From NCBI GenBank assembly GCA_947381945.1, contig CANCXM010000010.1, positions 22,836-86,835 of the forward strand: a DNA stretch of 64,000 nucleotides, in the 5' to 3' direction. The notes under the pieces are model-generated. The model searched no databases, had not been told where the DNA came from, and worked only from the letters and a program-made list of their open reading frames with translations. Positions within the stretch are counted from its first letter, which is position 1. The number at the start of each line of letters is the position of its first letter. Shown piece by piece: positions 43,669-51,552 of the stretch. Position numbers and translations under genes: made by a program. The DNA is from an uncultured Muribaculaceae bacterium. Its GTDB lineage: Bacteria; Bacteroidota; Bacteroidia; Bacteroidales; Muribaculaceae.

Positions 43669-43761
43669 CAACACCACGGTGCCGGAATGCCGCACAGGCA
43701 AGTTAAAAAGTGTTTCGCAATGATTAAACACCCTTAAAATACATCTGTGCGATTTATACAC

Positions 43762-46362
43762 TTACTTTGTGAACTTCACTGAAAGGCTGACGGTGCGCGG
43801 ACGCAAAGAGTAGGTGTAGGTATATGTGTCGAGACCGCTGTAGAGTGAATAGTAATATGTACGCGTGTCAAGTATATTGTCTGCACGAAGAGTCAGCTTG
43901 ACCTTACGAACCTTATAGCTGATGCCAAGGTCAAAAAGCGAGATGTTCTTGCGTGATTTGTCGGACAACTGCTTGCGCACAATCTCCGCTTCACCGAAAA
44001 GGTCAACTCCGCTGCCCGGATAGAATGAAAGGCGGAAATCATTGGACATCATGTCGAATGAATCATGCACTCCGAGATAACGGCTGAACGTTTTGGTGAA
44101 CGAACCTTTCCAATTCAACTCCACCCATCGCCACGGTGCAAGATTGAAACGTGGGGTCAGTGAGAATGACCGGCCAAAATATGGAATTATACGTTCCTGC
44201 TGCATCATCTCGCTCCGCGACCAAGTGTAGGAACCCCCGAGAGTGAATTTTCCACCGAAATCAGGCCACTGCTTGGTCACAGAAGCCATCGCCGTCATTG
44301 ATTGAGAACTGTTGTCGTTGGCAAGTCCGCTGACTGTCACCTGAGAATCGGTCACATATTGCGAACCAAGCACATTGCGATGGATGCGTGAATAGGAAAT
44401 GTCGGCATTGGCAAACCAGAACTCAAACGGTCTCTTGAAGTCGATGCCAAGCGACGATGTGAAGGCCCGGTTACGTGCGAGTATGCCGGAGGCGGCGCGA
44501 CGGCTTCGCCATGAGGTCATTATCGGAGCTGTCATCAGGTCAAGCACGTCGCCTATCGAATGTGAATAGCTTCCACGGGCCAATGCACTCACATTGGGAG
44601 TGAAATTATATTTGAATCTCACAGACGGACTGACGTATGGTCTGTCATGACTGACACGCTCACCTGTCCCCCGGTTGCTGACGTGGAAAAACAGGGCCTG
44701 CAATCCAATATTGCCCGACAACTCAAACCTGCGCCCCGGAGCGGTATATTCAAATCCAGGAGCGACATCAATGTTAAGACGCTTGCCGTGGACATCATTC
44801 CGGCTATCCATAGCATCAAGTAGACTTTCAACCTTATCAGACGTAAAATCAACCGACAGCGGAAGGGTCAGTCTCCAGCCACGGAGAAGCCAGACAGTGC
44901 TTCCTCCCAACGCACCCCTCAATGTCCGTCCGGAAAGAGTCTGCAGGGCTGATTCCTCCGGGGAATTGGAATCCGTCACCCGAAGGTCGGTCACCGGAGA
45001 GATATTGCATGAAACCTCAGCCGAAAGATTCCATATCCGCTCACCGATGCGCTGCCGCCATGAGAAACGGTCATTGAGATTGAACACCCGAAGCCTGCGG
45101 TGCTGCCTGAGGTCAAGCTCATCGCTGAGAGTGTTGAAATCGTTGGTCTGAAACTGTCCGGAGGCTGAAAAGCTGTTGGACAGATAGGAGTCGTCGCGAT
45201 TGCTTGTGTAGGTGAGGTCAAGAGTCGGATTATGGACATGACTGAAAGGAGTGTTGCGCTCACGTATGACTATGGGATTGGCTGTTCCGGAATAGTATTC
45301 CGTTGTCTGGGTGTAGGCATACTCCGTCGAGGTGTAGGCATACGAAGCGTTAACTTTCAGCGAACTCTCTTCGCTCAGTTTGTTCATGAAATTAAGACTG
45401 ACACTGCGGTCCTCCGGCGAGATATAGCGACCCGATTTCAACGGCGGAGTGCTTCCTCCGAGGTTTCCAAGCACAGAGGAAGCCAGTCCCTCCTTTTTGG
45501 AAGAATATCTATAGACACTTATATGGCTGCGGAGATCACCCATTGCAAACTCATCAAAATTGCCAGCCTTGACCGACAGCATTGTCTGAAACTTAGGGGT
45601 AAACATCATTCCGGTTGCACCCAGACGGTAGAGCCACTTTCCGCCGTAGCCGACGAGCGCATCCGAGGAACCTACAGGCTTAAACTTAACCTTTGATTTC
45701 AGTTTGATGTTGAGAGCGACGTCATCGGTCTGCGCGCCCTTGTCGATTTTCGCGTCATGATGATTGTTGAGCACCTGCACGTCGGTCACATAGTCCGCGG
45801 GAAGATTCCGTGTGGCCATATTGTAGCGACCGCCAAGCATATCCATTCCCTCGATGTAGAAGTTGCTTATGCCCTTGCCCTGATAACTGATTTTTCCGCT
45901 TCCGGCAACCTCTATGCCGGGAAGTTTCTTCAAACCATCCTCCAGAGTGACATCACTTTTGCCAAGATAGGATGCCAGATTATAAACCAAGGTATCGCCA
46001 AGGATATTGATACGGGGCACACTCACCTGCACTTCCCGCAATGCGGTTGAGGTAGCCGACAGACTGAAATCAACGACAGCCGAACGGTTGGCTATCCTCC
46101 TTTCAACCGTCCCGAAACCTATACATTGGACCTTTATATCAAGCGAGTCGACATCAAGGGCCGGGACCTTGAGACGATAGTCCCCCTCCGACCCCACAGA
46201 AGCGTAGGCTTTGAGCTTGCCTCCTGAATATGCCCTGACGACGGCTCCTGCAAGAGCTTCCTTTCCGGCTGCATCACGGACCTTGCCCGTCACGCTGACT
46301 TGCCCCCGCACCACAAGGGAGCAGAGGGCAAGCAGCATGAAAATGAATACCCTTGGAATCAT
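43762..46362 (-). CDS. TonB-receptor-like outer-membrane beta-barrel protein
   Basis: 866 residues. Signal peptide (about 1-20, ending VVRGQ), a carboxypeptidase-regulatory-like Ig domain (VTGKVRDAAGKEALAGAVVRAYSGG), a plug-like region (LVYNLASYLGKSDVTLEDGLKKLPGIEV and SNFYIEGMDMLGGRYN), then a large beta-barrel with alternating strands to the C-terminus. This is the OMP_b-brl type often found next to GLPGLI genes. Last gene of the blaI-M56-GLPGLI operon (39-bp gap). Ligand unknown; peptide or metal uptake or signalling are possibilities. Confidence 0.85.
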   Translation of the reverse strand: MIPRVFIFMLLALCSLVVRGQVSVTGKVRDAAGKEALAGAVVRAYSGGKLKAYASVGSEGDYRLKVPALDVDSLDIKVQCIGFGTVERRIANRSAVVDFSLSATSTALREVQVSVPRINILGDTLVYNLASYLGKSDVTLEDGLKKLPGIEVAGSGKISYQGKGISNFYIEGMDMLGGRYNMATRNLPADYVTDVQVLNNHHDAKIDKGAQTDDVALNIKLKSKVKFKPVGSSDALVGYGGKWLYRLGATGMMFTPKFQTMLSVKAGNFDEFAMGDLRSHISVYRYSSKKEGLASSVLGNLGGSTPPLKSGRYISPEDRSVSLNFMNKLSEESSLKVNASYAYTSTEYAYTQTTEYYSGTANPIVIRERNTPFSHVHNPTLDLTYTSNRDDSYLSNSFSASGQFQTNDFNTLSDELDLRQHRRLRVFNLNDRFSWRQRIGERIWNLSAEVSCNISPVTDLRVTDSNSPEESALQTLSGRTLRGALGGSTVWLLRGWRLTLPLSVDFTSDKVESLLDAMDSRNDVHGKRLNIDVAPGFEYTAPGRRFELSGNIGLQALFFHVSNRGTGERVSHDRPYVSPSVRFKYNFTPNVSALARGSYSHSIGDVLDLMTAPIMTSWRSRRAASGILARNRAFTSSLGIDFKRPFEFWFANADISYSRIHRNVLGSQYVTDSQVTVSGLANDNSSQSMTAMASVTKQWPDFGGKFTLGGSYTWSRSEMMQQERIIPYFGRSFSLTPRFNLAPWRWVELNWKGSFTKTFSRYLGVHDSFDMMSNDFRLSFYPGSGVDLFGEAEIVRKQLSDKSRKNISLFDLGISYKVRKVKLTLRADNILDTRTYYYSLYSGLDTYTYTYSLRPRTVSLSVKFTK

Positions 46363-46401
46363 TATTACTATTTAATTTATTCTATACTTAATATAAGAAT
46401 G

Positions 46402-47328
46402 TCATTGGAGTTCAATGGGAGTGTAACCGTTCGGACGCTTGGGTAGCCGGACACCATTAATCAATACCGCTCCACCTTTGAATACGGTTACATCCTTGAT
46501 TGACTCCACAGGGATACGTTTCATCGGATCCTCCTCGAAATAATTTTTCGCTTTCACAAACTTGTCGCGTGAGGTTGACTGAAGCTGGCTGTTCTGCACC
46601 TTAACGATGTCTCCGCTACCCTTGCGGAGAGCCGTGGCAGTGAATGTGTGAATGCCTTCCGAATCACTGACCTTCATTATCAACCCCGGCAGTCCTGCGA
46701 ATTTCCACGGACCGAAGCCGGCGGGAATCTCCTCCGTGAACCATGCCGTCCAGTCGCGTCCACCATAGCTGCAGGTAGCCTTCATGCAGGGATAGTCGCA
46801 GACGGTCAGGGTGTCTTCTGAAAGTGTCCAGTCAAAGGGAGCGAAATCCTCGGCATACTCAACCGTGTTGGGAGTGATGATGTCGACATAGCGGGTCTTC
46901 CCCTCCGGAGAGTTCTGAAATACCTCTCCGGTGAAAAGGTATTCCACCTTTCCGAGAGCATCCTGCAACTTCTTGACATCCTCAAGGTCGGCGCCCGACA
47001 GAGATTCAAGCGAATCGACCCTGAAAGCATTCAAATCCGTAAATTTCGCCACTGATGGATTGAACTGGAGAATGGTAGCGTATTCCTCATTGACCTTGTC
47101 GCCGTTTTTACGGGTCGCAACCACATCGTAGGCATAGATGCACTCATAGTCAGCCTTGCCAAGACGGTCATAACCTTTCGGCTTCGCAGGTTGGGACTTT
47201 GCTTCCGACATCGGCTTACTGCCGGTGCTGACAACTTTAATATCGCCGGACCCTTGCGCAGCGACCGAAAATGGCAACAGAGAGGCTGCACCTGCAAGAA
47301 TGCAAGCGCGAAAAATAGATTTCAACAT
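46402..47328 (-). CDS. GLPGLI family protein
   Basis: 308 residues. Signal peptide (about 1-24, ending VAAQG). The family-naming motif appears as FAGLPGLIMKV in the second half, preceded by TAWFTEEIPAGFGPWKF, both diagnostic for GLPGLI proteins of Bacteroidetes. Secreted or periplasmic, function unknown; usually paired with outer-membrane receptor-like proteins, as in this operon. It ends 39 bp before the receptor gene and begins 51 bp after the M56 gene. Confidence 0.92.
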   Translation of the reverse strand: MLKSIFRACILAGAASLLPFSVAAQGSGDIKVVSTGSKPMSEAKSQPAKPKGYDRLGKADYECIYAYDVVATRKNGDKVNEEYATILQFNPSVAKFTDLNAFRVDSLESLSGADLEDVKKLQDALGKVEYLFTGEVFQNSPEGKTRYVDIITPNTVEYAEDFAPFDWTLSEDTLTVCDYPCMKATCSYGGRDWTAWFTEEIPAGFGPWKFAGLPGLIMKVSDSEGIHTFTATALRKGSGDIVKVQNSQLQSTSRDKFVKAKNYFEEDPMKRIPVESIKDVTVFKGGAVLINGVRLPKRPNGYTPIELQ

Positions 47329-47379
47329 GATAAGGATTAGGTATTATCGAATAGCAGAGGTTGCCATGACGGGAAGAAT

Positions 47380-49515
47380 TCACACCCGACTCATAGTCTC
47401 AGCATATTCTTTGTTTACATATATATGTATGGACGGGCGTGGGTCACTCTTGCGCACAGAGATTGAGTCAATCCGGTTGGGATCTATCTGCTTGAGAAAA
47501 GCCTCACCACCGGAAGTGACATTACGGTCGTTGAGATAAATCGCCATAGACTTGACATCAACATCTTTGGCTTTGGCTGAGTCATCAGTCTTGAGTTGGA
47601 TTACGCTCTTTACCTTACCGTTGAGAGCGAGAGGAGCCTGCACAGCAGGTTTCTCAACAGGTGCGGCCTTCTGCTCCTCATCCTTGTTTCCTTTAAGCCT
47701 GAAAGTGACAGGGAGGGTGTACCAGACAGAAACAGGTTTACCGCCGACCATACCCGGTGTGAATTTCGGCAAAGAGGAAATCACCCTCTTGGCTTCCGCA
47801 TCAAGAAGCGGGTCGACAGAGCGAATCACCTTGACCTGACCGATGGATCCGTCGCTCTTAACAACGAACTGCACGACCACACGACCCTGAGTCCCTTTCT
47901 CGTATGCTTCCTTAGGATAATTGAGGTGCTCACCGACATATTTAAGCAAGGCAGCTTCTCCGCCGGGGAACTGAGGTTTCACTTCCACAACCGAGAACAC
48001 CTGGTCCCCTGACTGCGCAGTGGCATCGCTGACATCAGACGGAGCGGATTTGGCTGCATTAGAGGTGACTTCAGCAGTCTTGCTGTTGCCGGAAGTCAGA
48101 CGGAAAGTGATGGGGAGGGTATACCAGACAGCGACAGGCTTTCCGCCGACCGTACCCGGCGTGAATTTCGGAAGGCTCTTTATCACCCTCTCCGCCTCAG
48201 CATCACATTCGGGACTTACCGAACGGATGACATTGACATCACCGATGCTGCCGTCCTTCTCGACAACGAACTGGGCTATCACCCTACCCTGAGTCTGCGC
48301 CTTGGCAGCAGCCTCCGGGTAACGGATGTGGGTAGCCACATATTTCATAAGCTCAACCTCACCGCCGGGATACTGCGGCATCTTCTCGACCTGCTTGTAG
48401 ACCTTACCGGCATCAGCAAGAAGTGCATCCGCAGAGCCTGTCACGGGCTTCATTGACTCCAGACTCTCAGCCGCAGGCGATGCGGTTTGCGAATCAGAAG
48501 ATTTTTCATTACTTTTGTAGCTGACAACCACGATTTCCTCAAGTTGGGGAGATTCGACCGGAACATCGGGAAGAGTTTCGACCGGAGTTTCAATCATGGT
48601 TGCATCCGAAGTGTCGGCGAGAACCGACGCGACGGCATCAAGATTAGCTACTGCAAGCGCCACGCCGAGTGCGGGCACGAGGGCCAGACCGCGCAGACGG
48701 CGGGAGGCCGGAGATTTTTGATTGTACATCATAGTAATTCGCTTCTTAAGTTTACTGTGATTCAGGCTGTTGGCAAGTGACGGGAATCTCGCGCCGACAG
48801 CCTTTTTAATTAATAACATCTGATAGTCACGCGCACAGACGCCTGAGGCAAGCACGGCGCTGTCCGCCTGATATTCGTGGACGGTCTTCAACTCCTCGCG
48901 CATGAGCCATGCAGCGGGATTATACCACTGGAATATACCCACAAACTGTGCGACAAGAAGATCAATCCAGTGGCGCAGCCCCAGATGCTGGAGTTCATGG
49001 ACGAGAATCATGTCGCCATTCTCATTCCAGTCCGTGCGGTTCATCACCACATATCTGCACCAACTGAATGGAGCAATGCCATCATCGTCAGTCACGATCA
49101 CGACCTTGTTGCCATATCGTCCGACCTCCTCACCGCGTGAGATTATCCTGCGGAGGCGCATTCCGACCCAAAGAGTCTGACCGACGGTGAAGACCACACC
49201 TCCAAGGTAGACCCAAAGAAGTATCGTGAGCCATATCGGCTGTCGCGGGACTTCGGCAATCACCACCTCATCCATCCCGGCCATCAGATCGGCCATATCA
49301 ATCTCGGCCAAAGGCATCGGGACGGGAACCGAAGCCGTCAGGCCGCTGAGCCGGTTGCCGACGGGAAGAGCAAACAAGGCCACAGCATAGATTATCCAGA
49401 GCGCAGCACGGTTATATCGGTGTTGGTTCTCCCCTGCCATCATCCACTTATATGTGAGATAGAGCAAGGCAAGGAGAATGGAACTGTAGAGAGAGTATGA
49501 CAGCACTGAGCCCAT
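47380..49515 (-). CDS. M56 (BlaR1-like) metallopeptidase with two TonB C-terminal domains
   Basis: 711 residues. Membrane segments near 5-25, 38-55, 93-115 and 275-300; peptidase motif HELQH at 173-177 with the third-ligand helix EYQADSAVLA at about 214-223. The periplasmic part holds two tandem, closely similar TonB C-terminal domains (about 375-473 and 508-607), each with PQ(Y/F)PGGE, YP, GRV, QFVV and VIRSV, and ends with a plug-like IHIYVNKEY. BlaR1 proteins cleave BlaI-type repressors; the blaI gene is 62 bp upstream. The TonB repeats suggest a link to outer-membrane receptors such as the one downstream. Confidence 0.9.
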   Translation of the reverse strand: MGSVLSYSLYSSILLALLYLTYKWMMAGENQHRYNRAALWIIYAVALFALPVGNRLSGLTASVPVPMPLAEIDMADLMAGMDEVVIAEVPRQPIWLTILLWVYLGGVVFTVGQTLWVGMRLRRIISRGEEVGRYGNKVVIVTDDDGIAPFSWCRYVVMNRTDWNENGDMILVHELQHLGLRHWIDLLVAQFVGIFQWYNPAAWLMREELKTVHEYQADSAVLASGVCARDYQMLLIKKAVGARFPSLANSLNHSKLKKRITMMYNQKSPASRRLRGLALVPALGVALAVANLDAVASVLADTSDATMIETPVETLPDVPVESPQLEEIVVVSYKSNEKSSDSQTASPAAESLESMKPVTGSADALLADAGKVYKQVEKMPQYPGGEVELMKYVATHIRYPEAAAKAQTQGRVIAQFVVEKDGSIGDVNVIRSVSPECDAEAERVIKSLPKFTPGTVGGKPVAVWYTLPITFRLTSGNSKTAEVTSNAAKSAPSDVSDATAQSGDQVFSVVEVKPQFPGGEAALLKYVGEHLNYPKEAYEKGTQGRVVVQFVVKSDGSIGQVKVIRSVDPLLDAEAKRVISSLPKFTPGMVGGKPVSVWYTLPVTFRLKGNKDEEQKAAPVEKPAVQAPLALNGKVKSVIQLKTDDSAKAKDVDVKSMAIYLNDRNVTSGGEAFLKQIDPNRIDSISVRKSDPRPSIHIYVNKEYAETMSRV

Positions 49516-49577
49516 GGTGATGAATTTAATTTAATAAGGTGAGGAATGAATGGGATATATCCGTGGGGAAGAGCGGA

Positions 49578-49964
49578 TTATTTCTTGGCGTTCTTGCGCT
49601 CGATCAGATCCATAATCTCGCGGAGCTCGTCGTCCGACATCTGCTCCTGCTCAACGAGAGCTGAAACTGCGTTCTTATAGGAATTGTTGAAGTAGTCCTT
49701 CACGAGACGGGCCACCGAACGCTTCTGGAAGTCTTCCTTCTTTGCGACGGCATAGTAACGGTAGGTGGGGCCGAACACTTCATGAGCCACATGGCCTTTC
49801 TCTTCAAGGATGCGCACGATGGTGGAGAGGGTGTTGAAATGAGGCTTTGGTTCCTCATGGATATTGACCATCTCACGCACGAAGAGCGGACCGCGCTCCC
49901 AAAGCATCTGCATGATCACCAATTCTTTTTCTGTAAGCAACTGAGGTTTACGTCCTGGTCTCAT
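49578..49964 (-). CDS. BlaI/MecI-type transcriptional repressor
   Basis: 128 residues, normal BlaI length. N-terminal winged helix (about 8-80) with LTEKELVIMQMLWERGPLFVREMV and FNTLSTIVRILEEKGHVAHE; C-terminal dimerisation helices with the cleavage region around NNSYKNAVSALVEQE. First gene of the operon with the M56 peptidase, GLPGLI protein and receptor. It probably binds the dyad symmetries that overlap its promoter (50020-50102). In Bacteroidetes such pairs are not restricted to beta-lactam resistance; no beta-lactamase is present. Confidence 0.93.
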   Translation of the reverse strand: MRPGRKPQLLTEKELVIMQMLWERGPLFVREMVNIHEEPKPHFNTLSTIVRILEEKGHVAHEVFGPTYRYYAVAKKEDFQKRSVARLVKDYFNNSYKNAVSALVEQEQMSDDELREIMDLIERKNAKK

Positions 49965-50010
49965 AAGCGATAATGTAATTTAAGTTATGATTAATGATGT
50001 TGATAGTTGT

Positions 50011-50061
50011 TAAAAAAAATTTGCGGTGTGAAACGATAATAAATACGTTTCACACCGCAAA
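50011..50061 (-). terminator. Perfect 16-bp hairpin with T8, also overlapping the blaI promoter
   Basis: TTTGCGGTGTGAAACG (50020-50035) and CGTTTCACACCGCAAA (50046-50061), loop 10 nt, followed on the minus strand by eight T. It can end the upstream outer-membrane protein gene, but the blaI -7 box (50058-50065) overlaps its first arm. Confidence 0.85.
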
Positions 50062-50102
50062 GTTAAAACTAATCGCGACGTATTCCAACTATTGCGATAG
50101 TT
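50058..50102 (-). promoter_or_regulatory. Promoter and candidate BlaI operator
   Basis: Minus strand TTGG (50085-50088), 19 bp, TAACTTTG (50058-50065). AACTAT (50087-50092) and ATAGTT (50097-50102) are inverted arms around TGCG and cover the -33 site; ACTA/TAGT arms recall known BlaI/MecI operators. Leader about 90 nt. Confidence 0.6.
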
Positions 50103-50119
50103 TTTATAGTTAATTCTTG

Positions 50120-51118
50120 TTAAAAAACTTTACATGCAAATCTGACAGAAACCACCGGATATACCTTGAATGCCTTCATCAGATCCACATAATCTCCGGG
50201 CTTACCCTTAATGTCTTTCACCTGTGTGGTGAGGTCAGTTCCATCATGGGTGATGAGTTTCGGCGAACCGCCCCACATCAGCATACCGCAGTCCACATCA
50301 ATTTTGAAGCGTCCGGCCTTGTCGAGCACGCTTGTGTAACCGAGACCGAGATATGGCTTGAAGGAATTCACAAAAGCGCTCACCTTAACCATACCGTCGG
50401 AGTCAGGCTGCATCATGTAAGGCTTACCGTCCTTGAAATCACCGACGTGGATGCCCATGTAGCCCTGCGTCACCAGATCCTCGCGCAATTCGTCAACAAG
50501 AAACGGATCCCAATAAAAGTCACCGTAAAACGGCTCATCAATAGCCTCGTCGCTCATCATGTAGTCATAGAAGTTATTATAGATGTTCACCGCGAGAAGC
50601 GACGGCATCTCTCCCATCGTATTCACCGCCTTGGCCACTTTCCGTGAGCCGAGATGGAAACCGGCTGTAAACCTCCAGCCCTTGTCAACCCAGGGATAGA
50701 CATCCACAAGGAACTTGAAGCTGGTCATGGTCGGCTTGCCGTCCATTTCAATCTTATCGTCGACATCCGTGCCGGTCAGTTTTTTCATATACTTCTGCAA
50801 CTTCTCGAAATTACCCGCATGGACACCTCCATCCGTGTAGCTCTGCAAGCTGAACGACATCGGGAAATTGATGTGGGGCGTGAAATCCAGACCCGTACGG
50901 ACGCGGAAATGGTCAGTGATATGGGTCGACACATCAAGTCCGATACCGGTAGTACCCACCGACACACCGACACCAAGATGATGGAAGATATTGGAGTCTG
51001 CTGTGGTCAGTCTGTAGTATTGCTCTTCCGATGCCTGCGCGCTCACTGAAGTTGCAAAAAATAGGCTGAGAATTGTGGTAGCTGCTATGCGCAACGCCGC
51101 ATTGATTTTTTTTGACAT
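50120..51118 (-). CDS. Secreted outer-membrane beta-barrel protein, unknown function
   Basis: 332 residues with a signal peptide (about 1-28, ending SVSAQA). The body has alternating amphipathic strands typical of outer-membrane barrels (LGVGVSVGTTGIGLDVSTHI, FRVRTGLDFTPHINFP, WRFTAGFHLGSRKV, YLGLGYTSVL, VYPVVSVRFACKVF), ending in Phe as barrel proteins commonly do. I do not recognise a named family beyond a general Bacteroidales outer-membrane protein. Monocistronic: it has its own -7 box (TACCTTTG at 51209-51216, minus strand) and the terminator at 50011-50061. Confidence 0.75.
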   Translation of the reverse strand: MSKKINAALRIAATTILSLFFATSVSAQASEEQYYRLTTADSNIFHHLGVGVSVGTTGIGLDVSTHITDHFRVRTGLDFTPHINFPMSFSLQSYTDGGVHAGNFEKLQKYMKKLTGTDVDDKIEMDGKPTMTSFKFLVDVYPWVDKGWRFTAGFHLGSRKVAKAVNTMGEMPSLLAVNIYNNFYDYMMSDEAIDEPFYGDFYWDPFLVDELREDLVTQGYMGIHVGDFKDGKPYMMQPDSDGMVKVSAFVNSFKPYLGLGYTSVLDKAGRFKIDVDCGMLMWGGSPKLITHDGTDLTTQVKDIKGKPGDYVDLMKAFKVYPVVSVRFACKVF

Positions 51119-51552
51119 GCGTGATCTGTAGTTTTATTTTATTCAGTTATTCGTATCTCTGTAAATTTAAATCATATACCCTTGAACCTTACGTTCTGAA
51201 ATACTGCACAAAGGTAATAAAATATTCCAAATTTCCGAAAATTTAGTGCTTGAAACATTTTTTCTGTTAAAACATGTTGGTTTTCGCATAAAATTATTAC
51301 CTTTGCCACCTGATAAGTTTATCTATCGTGGAATTCTACACCGACTTTATTTATTTATGACGACAACCGAATTTTCCGTTCTTACTTAACGAATTTACGT
51401 TGCTCCACCGAATATTATATGCACCTATATAATAACCGGCAATGTCGGTATGCCCGATTTTACATATAACTGAATAGACAAGAAAGACATACAAATTCTA
51501 AAACTTAAAAAACATCAATAAATACATATCTAAAATTTTTAAACAAACTGTA
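51119..51552. other. 434-bp divergent intergenic region with two TACCTTTG promoters
   Basis: Minus-strand -7 box TACCTTTG at 51209-51216 serves the gene ending at 50120. Plus-strand TTG at 51277-51279 with TACCTTTG at 51298-51305 serves the lipoprotein gene, leaving an AT-rich leader of about 240 nt that contains a small hairpin (ACCGGC-AAT-GTCGGT, 51437-51452 approximately). No gene seen. Confidence 0.6.

Noticed and set aside
47380..49964. Beta-lactam resistance locus
   Set aside because: BlaI and an M56 peptidase are present, but there is no beta-lactamase, and the TonB, GLPGLI and receptor context points to another role.
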